Shown here: positions 24,644 to 33,781 of the stretch, piece after piece
How positions within the stretch are numbered: the first letter of the stretch is position 1
Layout: each line of letters opens with the position of its first letter
Program-made: the position numbers and the translations under genes
From: Burkholderiales bacterium
GTDB taxonomy: Bacteria; Pseudomonadota; Gammaproteobacteria; Burkholderiales; Burkholderiaceae_C
Assembly: GCA_030604135.1 (NCBI GenBank)
Contig: JAUVWL010000019.1
Coordinates: 1 to 64,000 of the forward strand
Direction: 5' to 3'
DNA: 64,000 nt
Notes under the pieces: model-generated
The model's input: the letters and a program-made list of their open reading frames with translations, nothing else
Told to the model about the DNA's origin: nothing
The model's database searches: none

Positions 24644-27600
24644 TCAGGGGTTCTCGCCCTGGGACTGGTAGGCGCGGATCAGGTGGTCGTCGGCCGGGGT
24701 GTCGAGCCAGTCCACCTTGCGCATCTTGCGAACCACCACAAATTCGTCGCGGTTGGTGCCGATGGTCCCGTAGTAGTTGAAGCCGTAGCTCTGCTGCGCG
24801 TAGCCACCGATCATGTGGGTCGGCTTGGTGACGATGCGGGTGACCGAGTTGTGGATGCCACCACGCACGCCGGTGATCTCGGAGCCCGGGGTGTTGATGA
24901 TCTTCTCCTGCGAGTGGTACATCATCACCATGCCGTCGTTCACGCGCTGGCTGACCACCGCCCGCCCGGCCACTGCGCCATTGACGTTGAACAGCTCGAT
25001 CCAGTCGTTGTCCTCGATGCCGGCCCGCTTGGCGTCGTTCTCGCTGAGCCAGATCACCGTGCCGCCGCGGTTGAGCGTCAGCATGTGCAGGTTGTCGCTG
25101 TACGTGCTGTGGATGCCCCACTTCTGGTGCGGCGTGATGAAGTTCAGCACGATCTCGGGGTTGCCGTTGGGCCGCTTGCCCTCGATTTCGTCAGTGGTCT
25201 TCAGGTCCACCGGCGGCCGGTAGCTGCTGAAGCCCTCTCCGAAAGCGATCATCCAGGGGTGGTCCTGGTAGAACTGCTGGCGGCCGGTGAGGGTGCGCCA
25301 TGGAATCAGCTCGTGCACGTTGGTGTAGCCGGCGTTGTAGCTCACCGTCTCGCTCTCGATGCCGCTCCAGGTGGGCGACGAGATGATCTTGCGCGGCTGG
25401 GCCTGGATATCGCGGTAGCGGATCTTTTCGTCCTCGCGGTACAGCGCCAGGTGCGTGTGGTCGCGGCCGGTGGCCTTGGACAGCGCCTCCCAGGCCTTGA
25501 CCGCCACGTGGCCGTTGGTCTCGGGGGCCAGCTGCAGGATCACCTCGCAGGCATCGATGTCCGACACGATCTTGGGCATGCCCTGGGTGGGGCCGTCTTC
25601 CTGGGTGACGCCGTTGAGCTCACCGAGCTGTTTCACCTCGGTGTCGGTCTTCCAGGCGATGCCTTTGCCACCGTTGCCCACCTTGTTCATCAAGGGGCCG
25701 AGGGCGGTGAAGCGCTTGTAAACGTTGGGATAGTCGCGTTCGACCACCGTGATCTGCGGCGCGGTCTTGCCCGGAATCAGCTCACATTCGCCCTTCTTCC
25801 ATTCCTTGACCTCGAATGGCTGGGCCAGTTCGGCCGGGGTGTCGTGCATCAGCGGGGTCAGCACAACCTCCTTTTCGACGCCCAGGTGGCCGACGCAGAC
25901 CTCGCTGAACGACTTGGCGAAGCCCTTGTAGATTTCCCAGTCGGACTTTGATTGCCACACCGGGTCCACCGCCGCGGAAAGCGGGTGAATGAACGGGTGC
26001 ATGTCGCTGGTGTTGAGGTCGTTCTTCTCGTACCAGCTGGCCGTGGGCAGCACGATGTCCGAGTAGAGGCAGGTGGTGGACATGCGGAAGTCCAGCGTGA
26101 CCAGCAGGTCCAGCTTTCCCTGCGGCGCGTTCTTGTGCCACTTCACTTCCTTGGGCCGGGCGTCGTCCTGGCCCAGGTCCTTGCCCTGCACGCCGTTCTC
26201 GGTGCCCAGCAGGTGCTTGCAGAAATACTCGTGGCCCTTGCCGCTGGAGCCCAGCAGATTGGAGCGCCAGACGAACAGGTTGCGCGGCCAGTTCTGCGGC
26301 GCATCCGGGTCTTCGCAGCTCATCTCCACCGAGCCGTCGCGCAAGGCCTTGACCAGGTAGTCCTTGGGGTCCATGCCGGCGGCCGATGCGTCCCTGACCA
26401 CCTGCAACGGGTTGGTCTTGAGTTGCGGCGCACTGGGCAACCAGCCCATGCGCTCGGCGCGCACGTTGTAGTCGATCATGCTGCCGCCGTACCGGGCCTT
26501 GTCGGCCAGCGGAGACACCACATCCTCCAGGTCCAGCTTCTCGTAGCGCCACTGGTCGGTATGGGCGTAGAAGAAGCTGGTCGAGTTCTGCTGGCGCGGC
26601 GGACGGATCCAGTCCAGCGCGAAGGCCAGCGCGGTCCAGCCGGTCTGCGGGCGCAGCTTTTCCTGGCCCACGTAATGTGCCCAGCCACCACCGCTCTGGC
26701 CGATACAGCCGCACATCATGAGCAGGTTGATCACGCCACGGTAGTTCATGTCGGCGTGGTACCAGTGGTTCATGGCCGCGCCGATGATCACCATGGACTT
26801 GCCATGGGTCTTGTCGGCGTTGTCGGCGAACTGGCGCGCCACGGTGACCACCTGGTCGCGCGGCACGCCGGTGATGGTTTCCTGCCAGGCCGGGGTGTAG
26901 GGCGCGTTGTCGTCAAAACTTTTCGCACCGCTGCCCAGGCCGCGGTCGATGCCGTACTGCGCCACCTGCAGGTCGAACACGGTGGCGACCATGGCATAAC
27001 GTTCCTCGCCGGCCTTGCCCAGGCGCAGCTTCACCGCTGGGACCCGGGCACGGTTGACGTCGCCGGTGGCGGCGTTGGCCGGGAAATGCGGCACCTGCTG
27101 ACCGCCGAAATAGGGGAAGCCGACGTCCACAATCTCGTGCGCCTGCTCGCCGTCTTCCAGCACCGACAGCTTGAGCTTCACATCTTCGTTGTCGCGGGCT
27201 TCCTTGGACTCCAGGTTCCACTTGCCGGCGTCCTCGCGGCCTTCGGGGCCCCAGCGGAAACCGATGGACCCGTTGGGCAGCACCGCCTTGCCGGCGGTGT
27301 CAAAGGCCACCGTCTTCCATTCGGGGTTGTTGTCCTGGCCCAGCTTGCCGTTGAAGTCGCTGGCGCGCAGGTAGCGGTCCGGCACCAGGGTGGTGCTGCC
27401 GTCGGGCAGGGTCTGCTCCTTGAGCATCACCAGCAGGGGCAGATCGGTGTAGCGGCGGGCGTAGTCGTCGAAATAGCTGCTGCGCTGGCCGCTGTCGGGG
27501 AAGTAGAACTCCTTGAGCACCACATGGCCCATGGCCATGGCCAGAGCGGCATCGGTGCCCTGCTTGGGGTGCAGCCAGAGGTCAGAGAGTTTGGCGACTT

Positions 27601-28459
27601 CCGAGTAGTCGGGTGTGACGGCCACCGTCTTGGTGCCCTTGTAGCGGACCTCGGTGAAGAAGTGGGCGTCGGGCGTGCGGGTCTGGGGCACGTTGGAGCC
27701 CCAGGCAATGATGAAGCTGCTGTTGTACCAGTCGGCCGACTCGGGCACGTCGGTCTGCTCGCCCCAGATCTGCGGGCTGGCCGGCGGCAGGTCGCAGTAC
27801 CAGTCGTAGAAGCTCATGCAGACACCACCGATCAGCGACAGGTAGCGCGAACCGGCGGCATAGCTGACCATGGACATGGCCGGGATCGGCGAGAAGCCGA
27901 TCACGCGGTCCGGGCCGTGCTTCTTGATGGTGTAGACGTTGGCACTGGCGATCAGCTGGTTCACCTCGTCCCAGGACGAGCGCACGAAACCGCCCATGCC
28001 ACGGACCTGCTGGTAGTCCTTGCGCGCATTGTCGTCCTCCACGATCAGCGCCCAGGCGTCGACCGGCGTCTTGGCCACCTTGAGGGCGGCGCGCCAGCGC
28101 TCGAGCAGGCGGCCCCGCACCATGGGGTACTTCACCCGGTTGGCGGAGTACAGGTACCAGGAATACGAGGCACCACGCGCGCAGCCGCGCGGCTCGTGGT
28201 TCGGCATGTCCCAGCGGGTGCGGGGGTAGTCGGTCTGCTGGGTTTCCCAGGTGACGATGCCGCCCTTGACATAGATCTTCCACGAGCAGGAGCCCGTGCA
28301 GTTGACGCCGTGCGTCGAGCGCACGATCTTGTCGTGGGCCCAGCGGTTGCGGTAGGCATCCTCCCAGGTGCGGTCATCGTTGGTGGTCTGGCCGTGGCCG
28401 CCCGAGAAAGCTTCCTTGGGCAGGTTGAAGTGGGTCAGTCGGTCGAGAAAGTGACTCAT
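24644..28459 (-). CDS. narG: Respiratory nitrate reductase, alpha (molybdenum) subunit
   Basis: A 1271-residue catalytic subunit that reduces nitrate to nitrite at a Mo-bis-MGD centre on the cytoplasmic side. The N-terminal Fe-S motif is STHGVNCTGSCSWKIYVKGG (His plus Cys ligands), followed by WETQQTDYPRTRWDMPNHEPRGCARGASYSWYLYS. The molybdenum ligand region YNSSFIIAWGSNVPQTRTPDAHF and the C-terminal cofactor-binding segment HSTYSDNLHMLTLNRGG are intact. Start ATG 28459 (MSHFLDRLTHF) follows AAGGA. Length and motifs fit NarG-type, membrane-bound nitrate reductase, not Nap. Confidence 0.97.
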   Translation of the reverse strand: MSHFLDRLTHFNLPKEAFSGGHGQTTNDDRTWEDAYRNRWAHDKIVRSTHGVNCTGSCSWKIYVKGGIVTWETQQTDYPRTRWDMPNHEPRGCARGASYSWYLYSANRVKYPMVRGRLLERWRAALKVAKTPVDAWALIVEDDNARKDYQQVRGMGGFVRSSWDEVNQLIASANVYTIKKHGPDRVIGFSPIPAMSMVSYAAGSRYLSLIGGVCMSFYDWYCDLPPASPQIWGEQTDVPESADWYNSSFIIAWGSNVPQTRTPDAHFFTEVRYKGTKTVAVTPDYSEVAKLSDLWLHPKQGTDAALAMAMGHVVLKEFYFPDSGQRSSYFDDYARRYTDLPLLVMLKEQTLPDGSTTLVPDRYLRASDFNGKLGQDNNPEWKTVAFDTAGKAVLPNGSIGFRWGPEGREDAGKWNLESKEARDNEDVKLKLSVLEDGEQAHEIVDVGFPYFGGQQVPHFPANAATGDVNRARVPAVKLRLGKAGEERYAMVATVFDLQVAQYGIDRGLGSGAKSFDDNAPYTPAWQETITGVPRDQVVTVARQFADNADKTHGKSMVIIGAAMNHWYHADMNYRGVINLLMMCGCIGQSGGGWAHYVGQEKLRPQTGWTALAFALDWIRPPRQQNSTSFFYAHTDQWRYEKLDLEDVVSPLADKARYGGSMIDYNVRAERMGWLPSAPQLKTNPLQVVRDASAAGMDPKDYLVKALRDGSVEMSCEDPDAPQNWPRNLFVWRSNLLGSSGKGHEYFCKHLLGTENGVQGKDLGQDDARPKEVKWHKNAPQGKLDLLVTLDFRMSTTCLYSDIVLPTASWYEKNDLNTSDMHPFIHPLSAAVDPVWQSKSDWEIYKGFAKSFSEVCVGHLGVEKEVVLTPLMHDTPAELAQPFEVKEWKKGECELIPGKTAPQITVVERDYPNVYKRFTALGPLMNKVGNGGKGIAWKTDTEVKQLGELNGVTQEDGPTQGMPKIVSDIDACEVILQLAPETNGHVAVKAWEALSKATGRDHTHLALYREDEKIRYRDIQAQPRKIISSPTWSGIESETVSYNAGYTNVHELIPWRTLTGRQQFYQDHPWMIAFGEGFSSYRPPVDLKTTDEIEGKRPNGNPEIVLNFITPHQKWGIHSTYSDNLHMLTLNRGGTVIWLSENDAKRAGIEDNDWIELFNVNGAVAGRAVVSQRVNDGMVMMYHSQEKIINTPGSEITGVRGGIHNSVTRIVTKPTHMIGGYAQQSYGFNYYGTIGTNRDEFVVVRKMRKVDWLDTPADDHLIRAYQSQGENP

Positions 28460-28536
28460 GGTCTTGTTCCTTCTTTCATCGTGGCCGGGCGGACAGGCCG
28501 CCAAGTCGGAAAGTCATCGTTTGTTGAAATCAACCC

Positions 28537-28746
28537 TCAGACCGCAGCGGCGGACCAGAGAGACCAGGCGCCATAGCCGGCAATCAGCAGGCCCAGCAGC
28601 ACGTTCAGGGGTCGGCTGGCGTCACCAGCCTGCGGAATGAACAGGGCGTCGATGCGCAGGGCTTCGGTCACCGGGGTGCGGACAAACATGCCCAACACCA
28701 GCAGCAGGCCGTAGGCGATGGCGCCAAAGTGAATCATCTGGTCCAT
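28537..28746 (-). CDS. Small two-helix membrane protein between narK2 and narG
   Basis: A 69-residue hydrophobic protein of unknown function with two predicted membrane helices (IHFGAIAYGLLLVLGMFV and LNVLLGLLIAGYGAWSLWSAAAV). ATG 28746 is preceded by AAGGAG, a strong ribosome site, and it sits 22 bp after narK2 and 77 bp before narG on the same strand, so it is very likely translated as part of the operon. The middle carries charged and proline residues (RTPVTEALRIDALFIPQAGD). No characterised homologue comes to mind. Confidence 0.7.
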   Translation of the reverse strand: MDQMIHFGAIAYGLLLVLGMFVRTPVTEALRIDALFIPQAGDASRPLNVLLGLLIAGYGAWSLWSAAAV

Positions 28747-28768
28747 GGAGGGTCTCCTTGAGGCGGGG

Positions 28769-30490
28769 TCAGACAGGCTGGCGCAGGTCGATGCGCTTCA
28801 TGTTGTCCTGCTCGGCGGTGCTGAGCTTGTCCCACCAGGTGCCGTCGGCGTTGCCGTAGTCAAAGCGCTCGGCGCCCTTGCGGGTGTAGTACCACCAGTT
28901 GATGAACAGCGAGTACACGTAGAACACCGCGCAGCCGGCGAAGAAGGCGATCACGGTGCCGGTGTGGCTGATGGAGGTGCCGATCAGGGCGTTCCAGACA
29001 AAGGGACCGAAGGCGGCCCAGGCACCGGTCCAGCCCAGCATCTGGGCCCCCTTGGCCGGCGAGTACGCGAACACGATGGGGTACTGGCGGAAGGTCGCGG
29101 CGTTGTTGATGCCCGACATCAGGAAGATCCACAGCATGCCGTAGAGGAAGCCATCGAACTGCTCGCGGCTGGTGGGCGTGAGGTAGCCACCAAAGATCAG
29201 GAACAGCACACCGGCGATCTGGCCCAGCGTGGTCCAGTGCATGCCCTTGCTTCCACCGATCTTGTCGAAAAAGCCTCCGGTGGCCACACGGACCAGACCA
29301 CCGATCAGCGGACCGAGGTAAGCGTAAGCCAGCGGGTCAGGCGCGCCTTCAAAGCCACCGTAGAGCGTGCGGATCAGCATCGGGAACGCAGCCGAGAAGC
29401 CCGAGAAGGAGCCGAACGAGCAGATGTAGGTCATCGTGCAGTTCCAGGTGTGGACGTTGGCGCGGTTGCGGCTGCTCAGGATCTCGAACTGCCCCATGAA
29501 GCCTCGGCTGGGCACCTGGATGCTGCGCAGGAACACCACGCACAGGACAAAGGCCAGCACCAGGAAAGGAATCCAGATGAATGCCGCGTTCTGGAGCCAC
29601 AGCGGACGCTGCACCACGTTGCGCACCACCACGTTGGTGATGGCACCGGCTTCGTTGCGACTGAGGTCCAGGCGCAGACCCGGGGTGGAATTGACCGCCT
29701 GGATGCCGCCTGCGGCGTCGCGTTCGACCTTGGACTCGAACAGCTTGACCCCATCGGCCGGTACCAGGCTGACGTTGCGGATGCTGCCGTCCTCGGCGCG
29801 TTCGACCTGCAGAGCCGGCACCAGGTCGGCGCGCTTGGCCACGACATCGGTCACGACACCCGCTTCGGACTTGACCACCTCAACCGCGTCGGCCACCACA
29901 TTGGCCCGTGTGAAAAGCTGCGGCCCCCCCACGGCGCCACCGACGACGGCAAAGCCGATGATCCAGGGCGCCACGAACTGCACCACGGAGATGCCGAAGT
30001 TGCCAATGCCGGCCTGGATGCCCATGGCCAGGCCTTGCAGCCGTTTCGGAAAGAAGGTGCTGGTCGAGGGCATGAAGGACGAGAAGTCACCGCCGCCCAT
30101 GCCGCACAGGAAGGCGATGATCATGAAGGTGGCGTAGGGCGTCTCCAGATCCTGGATGGCAAAGCCCAGCCAGAGCATCGGAATGATCTTGATGATGGTC
30201 GAGATGCTGACCACCGGCCGCGTGCCCAGCACCGGGATGAAGTTGGAGTGGATGAGTCGCAGAATGCCCGACGCGAGCCCTGGCATGGCCGCGAGCCAGA
30301 ACAGCTGGGTGGTGGTGAACTGAAAGCCGATGGCGGGCATGCGCACGACCACGGCGCTCATCACGAACCAGGTCGCGAACGAGAAGATGAGGGAGAAAGT
30401 GGTGATGCCGCAGGTGCGCCAGGCCAAGGCCTTGCCGGTCTGCTCCCAGAAGACCGGATCCTCCGGCTTCCAGTTCTGAATTCTTGCCAT
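28769..30490 (-). CDS. narK2: Nitrate/nitrite transporter NarK2, with long insert
   Basis: A 573-residue major facilitator protein of the nitrate/nitrite porter family, probably nitrate/nitrite exchange. Signature segments: CGMGGGDFSSFMPSTSTFFPKRLQGLAMGIQAGIGNFGISVVQFVAPW and a second-half FGSFSGFSAAFPMLIRTLYGGFEG. A hydrophilic insert of roughly 100 residues (about 215-320) separates the two six-helix halves and is much longer than in E. coli NarK. Start ATG 30490 (MARIQNWKPED) follows AAAGG; an upstream ATG at 30511 is possible. It heads the narK2-orf-narGHJI-ppiC unit, after a strong terminator behind narK1. Confidence 0.88.
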   Translation of the reverse strand: MARIQNWKPEDPVFWEQTGKALAWRTCGITTFSLIFSFATWFVMSAVVVRMPAIGFQFTTTQLFWLAAMPGLASGILRLIHSNFIPVLGTRPVVSISTIIKIIPMLWLGFAIQDLETPYATFMIIAFLCGMGGGDFSSFMPSTSTFFPKRLQGLAMGIQAGIGNFGISVVQFVAPWIIGFAVVGGAVGGPQLFTRANVVADAVEVVKSEAGVVTDVVAKRADLVPALQVERAEDGSIRNVSLVPADGVKLFESKVERDAAGGIQAVNSTPGLRLDLSRNEAGAITNVVVRNVVQRPLWLQNAAFIWIPFLVLAFVLCVVFLRSIQVPSRGFMGQFEILSSRNRANVHTWNCTMTYICSFGSFSGFSAAFPMLIRTLYGGFEGAPDPLAYAYLGPLIGGLVRVATGGFFDKIGGSKGMHWTTLGQIAGVLFLIFGGYLTPTSREQFDGFLYGMLWIFLMSGINNAATFRQYPIVFAYSPAKGAQMLGWTGAWAAFGPFVWNALIGTSISHTGTVIAFFAGCAVFYVYSLFINWWYYTRKGAERFDYGNADGTWWDKLSTAEQDNMKRIDLRQPV

Positions 30491-30579
30491 GATGTGTATG
30501 CCTTTCTGCATCGTTTGCACGGGCACCGATGAGGCCCATCGCAACTGGCATCACTGTGCTTGCAACGGGTCGCGATGAA

Positions 30580-30598
30580 CATCCTTCGGTGGAACGCC
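30580..30598 (-). promoter_or_regulatory. 19-bp motif shared with the usp-narK1 promoter region
   Basis: On the minus strand GGCGTTCCACCGAAGGATG, ending 90 bp before the narK2 start. The same sequence with one change (GGCGTTCCACGGAAGGATG) lies 78 bp before the usp start at 32946-32964, in the same orientation. It resembles neither FNR nor NarL sites as I know them. Confidence 0.4.
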
Positions 30599-30661
30599 TG
30601 GCGGGGTCTGAAAGACCGATGGCTCCGCCCCGCCATCCTCCGAAAGGACTAGTCCCTGAAC

Positions 30662-30690
30662 ACAAAAAAAAGGCCGCGACAAGCGCGGCC
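30662..30690 (-). terminator. Rho-independent terminator after narK1
   Basis: On the minus strand GGCCGCG (30690-30684), loop CTTGT, CGCGGCC (30678-30672), then eight or nine T (30671-30663). A strong intrinsic terminator 27 bp past the narK1 stop, which makes narK2 and narGHJI a separate transcript from usp-narK1. Confidence 0.9.
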
Positions 30691-30717
30691 CAAACGAGGA
30701 ATGGATGAGACCGGCGG

Positions 30718-32373
30718 TCAGCTCGACTGTCCCTTGGGCACCAGCCCCTGCTGCTCGAAGCGCTGCACCAAAGCCCGCAGGTCGTCGACGCTGCGGAAGT
30801 TGGCCGTCACGGTGACGCCGTCGCCCTTGTCGACCAGTTCGACCTTGTCGCTGCCCTTGAACACCAGGGCCAGCTGGGCCTGGGCCTCCTTCTTGTGACG
30901 CGCCTCATCGGCAATCGCCTTGTCCACCGACGAGATCACGTATTCGTCACCGAAGCCACCCTCGGGCTCCTTGAGCCAGAGGTAACAGGCGACCCAGCTG
31001 ATGAAGGCGCCGGCCGCGATGATGAAGAAGAAGGTCGAGGCGTCCACGAACATGAAGATGAACAGGTAGAACACCGCACCCACGTTGCCGTAGGCGCCGG
31101 CCATGCCCGAGATCTGGCCGGTCAGGCGGCGCTTGATCGAGGGCACGATACCGAAGGTTGCCCCTTCGGCGCCCTGCACGAAGAACGAGCAGCCGATGGT
31201 GATGGCCACCGCGATGACCAGCGGCCACTTGCTGTTCATCATGCCCATCAACGCAAATCCGATGGCGATGCCCAGCATGTAGGCCATCATGACAAAGCGC
31301 CGGTTGCCGAAGCGGTCAGACACCAGGCCACCCATGGGGCGCGCAAACAGGTTCACGAAGGCAAAGCTGGCGGCGATCAGGCCGGCGGCTGCCGCCGTCA
31401 GGCCCCAGGTCTCTTCAAAGAACATGGGCAGCATGGACACCACGGCCAGCTCGGCGCCGAAGTTGGCGAAATAGGTGGTGTTCAGGGCTGCCACCGAACT
31501 GAAGGGGTAGCGGTCGTCCTGCGGCACGCCCTTTTTCAGGATGGGCAGGTTGACACGGAACACCTGATAGAGCTGGTACAGAATCACCACCACAATCGCG
31601 AAATAGCAGGCCCAGGCGGTGATGTCGTCGATGTAGCCGGTGCGGTGCACCCGCCAGACGAGGATGCTCAGGATGCCGACCAGAGGCACGGTCATGATGG
31701 CCAGCATGATCAGGTCGCGGTAGCTGGAGACCTCCAGCGCTGCCACCTTGCGTGGCTTCTTGTGGGTGTCCTTGGTCGGCCCATCCGTGATGGCAAACCA
31801 GTAGAACACGCCATAGACCGCGATCACAATGCCCGAGGTGGCCACCGCCCAGCGCCAGCCTTCCGGTCCGCCGAACACCGTCAGGGCGATGGTCGGCAGG
31901 GTCATGGCCGCGGCGGCCGAACCAAAGTTCCCCCAGCCGGCGGCAAAACCCTCGGCAAAACCGATGCTGCGCGGAGGGAACCACAGGGCGACCATGTGGA
32001 TGGTCACCACAAAGCTGGCACCGATCGAGCTGAGCACCAGACGCGCAACGAACAGCTGTTCCTTGCTGTCACCAAAGGCGAAGAACAGAGTGGGAACGGC
32101 CATCAGCACCATCAGGATGGAGAAGACACGCCGCGGCCCGAATCGGTCCAGCGCCATGCCCACCAGGATACGGGCCGGGATCGTGAGCGCCACGTTGGCG
32201 ATCGCGAACAGCCGGATGTCGTCCCGGGTCAACCAGTCCACCGACTTGAGCATCGACGATGCCAGCGGCGCCATGTTGAACCAGACGTAGAAACACATGA
32301 AGAAGGCGATCCATGTGAGGTGGAGCGCCTTGATTTCCCGGTTCTTGAACCGGAACAGGTCACTGACTTGCAT
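30718..32373 (-). CDS. narK1: Nitrate transporter NarK1, with C-terminal extension
   Basis: A 551-residue major facilitator protein of the NarK1 type, predicted to import nitrate with protons. Signatures: LTWIAFFMCFYVWFNMAPLASSM in helix 1, RFGPRRVFSILMVLMAVPTLFFAFGDSKEQLFVARLV, and AGWGNFGSAAAAMTLPTIALTVFGG (nitrate signature). After the last helix there is a soluble tail of about 80 residues (from VISSVDKAIADEARHKKEAQAQLALVFKG), rich in charge, ending in RFEQQGLVPKG. It is 30 bp after the usp gene and followed by a strong terminator at 30662-30690. Confidence 0.88.
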   Translation of the reverse strand: MQVSDLFRFKNREIKALHLTWIAFFMCFYVWFNMAPLASSMLKSVDWLTRDDIRLFAIANVALTIPARILVGMALDRFGPRRVFSILMVLMAVPTLFFAFGDSKEQLFVARLVLSSIGASFVVTIHMVALWFPPRSIGFAEGFAAGWGNFGSAAAAMTLPTIALTVFGGPEGWRWAVATSGIVIAVYGVFYWFAITDGPTKDTHKKPRKVAALEVSSYRDLIMLAIMTVPLVGILSILVWRVHRTGYIDDITAWACYFAIVVVILYQLYQVFRVNLPILKKGVPQDDRYPFSSVAALNTTYFANFGAELAVVSMLPMFFEETWGLTAAAAGLIAASFAFVNLFARPMGGLVSDRFGNRRFVMMAYMLGIAIGFALMGMMNSKWPLVIAVAITIGCSFFVQGAEGATFGIVPSIKRRLTGQISGMAGAYGNVGAVFYLFIFMFVDASTFFFIIAAGAFISWVACYLWLKEPEGGFGDEYVISSVDKAIADEARHKKEAQAQLALVFKGSDKVELVDKGDGVTVTANFRSVDDLRALVQRFEQQGLVPKGQSS

Positions 32374-32403
32374 GATGGGGTTCGGGTTGGGGGTTGTTGG
32401 CCC

Positions 32404-32868
32404 TCACTCCGCGTGGGTGGGAATGATGAGCAGCGGGCACTGCACACGCCGCGCCAGGAAGGCGCTGACGTTGCCGAAGGTCATGTGGTCGAACTCCTCG
32501 ACCAGGGCATCGAGCCGACGAGCCAAAAAGTTGCCATCGGACTTGTACGAGTGGCGCGCCAGCACCAGCACATCCGGGTTGCGCTCCTGCGTCGCGCGCA
32601 GGATCATCTTGCGCGCGTCGCCTTCGGCGAACAGCACCTTGGCCTTGAAACCCGCCGCCACCAGTTCCGAAGCGGCCGCCTCAGCCCCCTTCCTTTGCTC
32701 CTGATACTGCGCCTCGAACATTTCGTCGCCGGCGCTGGTGTTGCTGCCCGGCTCCTCGATGACCGAGATCAGGGTGACGGATGGCGCTTCGTGGGCGAAC
32801 AGCCGTTTGACCGCGTCCAGCGCAATCCGGGCGTTGCGCGAGTGGTCATAGGCGAGCATGACTTCCAT
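32404..32868 (-). CDS. Universal stress protein (UspA family)
   Basis: A 154-residue cytoplasmic UspA-fold protein: start MEVMLAYDHSRNARIALDAVKRLFAHE, middle GDARKMILRATQERNPDVLVLARHSYK, end VQCPLLIIPTHAE. The usual ATP-binding G-x2-G-x9-G(S/T) is not clearly present, so it may be of the non-nucleotide type. ATG 32868 follows GGAGG at seven bases. It is the first gene of a two-gene unit with narK1 and carries in its leader the 19-bp motif also found before narK2. Usp proteins in nar clusters are usually induced by oxygen limitation. Confidence 0.85.
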   Translation of the reverse strand: MEVMLAYDHSRNARIALDAVKRLFAHEAPSVTLISVIEEPGSNTSAGDEMFEAQYQEQRKGAEAAASELVAAGFKAKVLFAEGDARKMILRATQERNPDVLVLARHSYKSDGNFLARRLDALVEEFDHMTFGNVSAFLARRVQCPLLIIPTHAE

Positions 32869-32945
32869 GGGATACCTCCAGTTCGACCTGGCCTTCGATT
32901 GGCCAGGTTCACCCATGAACTGTGAGGTCTTTGCCGCAACTTGCC

Positions 32946-32964
32946 CATCCTTCCGTGGAACGCC
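32946..32964 (-). promoter_or_regulatory. 19-bp motif shared with the narK2 promoter region
   Basis: GGCGTTCCACGGAAGGATG on the minus strand, 78 bp before the usp start; 18 of 19 positions match the copy at 30580-30598. It is followed by a small TTGC-G-GCAA dyad (32934-32942 region). Confidence 0.4.
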
Positions 32965-33043
32965 GGAGGCATTCCGAACGGGCTATGGGACCTGCGCTTC
33001 ATGCGTCGAAAGAACTATGCCGCCCCGAAAAGGACGGCCCGGC

Positions 33044-33781
33044 TCAACCGTACAGGTCCAGGCCGTTGTTGACGGCGAACACCGCCGCCTGCACCCGGGA
33101 GCTGAGGTTGAGCTTGCGCAGGATGTGCTGCACATGGATCTTGACCGTGGTCTCGGCAATGTCCAGCTCCCGGGCAATCAGCTTGTTGCTGTCGCCCCGT
33201 GCAATCAAGGCCAGGATCTCGCGCTCGCGCGCCGACAGGCTGTCGCCAGGTGCTTCGTTTTCACTGGTGGCCGGTGCGGCTGCGCCGGGTGCCGGCGATG
33301 CCTTGCCGTTCGACGGCCCGTTCGGTGCCGCGCCAGCGCCTGGCAGACGAAACAGCGTCACCAGCTTGGTCATCATTTCGGGGCTGACCACCGACTCGCC
33401 CTCCTGCACCTTCAGAATGGTCTCGCACAGCTGGTCGGACTCGACCGTCTTGAGCAGGTAGCCATCGGCACCGGCCTTCAGCGCCTCGGCCAGGTCTTCG
33501 GCGTTCTCGCTCACCGTGAGCATCAACACCCGAACGCTGGGCAGCGCTTCCTTGATCGAACCGATCGCCTCCACGCCGCGCACGCCGGGCAGGTGGTTGT
33601 CCAGCAACACAACGTCGGGGCGGTGCTGGGACACCGCCCGAAGCGCCTCCCCGGCATCGGCCGCCTCGGCCACCACCTGCAGGCGCTGGTCCTGTTGGAG
33701 CAAGGCCTTCAGACCCCGGCGGAACAGGGTGTGGTCATCGACCAGCAACAGCTGGACAGGGGCACTGGCGGAAGGTCTCAT
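33044..33781 (-). CDS. narL: Nitrate/nitrite response regulator NarL
   Basis: A 245-residue response regulator: receiver domain with DD at 15-16, phosphoacceptor Asp61 (VLLDNHLPG) and Lys in GYLLKTVE; then a long Ala/Pro/Gly linker (about 150-180), longer than in E. coli NarL; then a LuxR-type helix-turn-helix (LSAREREILALIARGDSNKLIARELDIAETTVKIHVQHILRKLNLSSRVQAAV). It overlaps narX by the ATGA junction, so sensor and regulator are co-translated. Target genes are most likely the nar and narK units downstream on the same strand. Confidence 0.93.
   Translation of the reverse strand: MRPSASAPVQLLLVDDHTLFRRGLKALLQQDQRLQVVAEAADAGEALRAVSQHRPDVVLLDNHLPGVRGVEAIGSIKEALPSVRVLMLTVSENAEDLAEALKAGADGYLLKTVESDQLCETILKVQEGESVVSPEMMTKLVTLFRLPGAGAAPNGPSNGKASPAPGAAAPATSENEAPGDSLSAREREILALIARGDSNKLIARELDIAETTVKIHVQHILRKLNLSSRVQAAVFAVNNGLDLYG

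Noticed and set aside
25952..28576. An 874-codon plus-strand frame opposite narG
   Set aside because: Antisense shadow of narG; no domain recognisable.
30491..30660. FNR or NarL sites before narK2
   Set aside because: I looked for TTGAT-N4-ATCAA and TACYNMT pairs and found none good enough to list.
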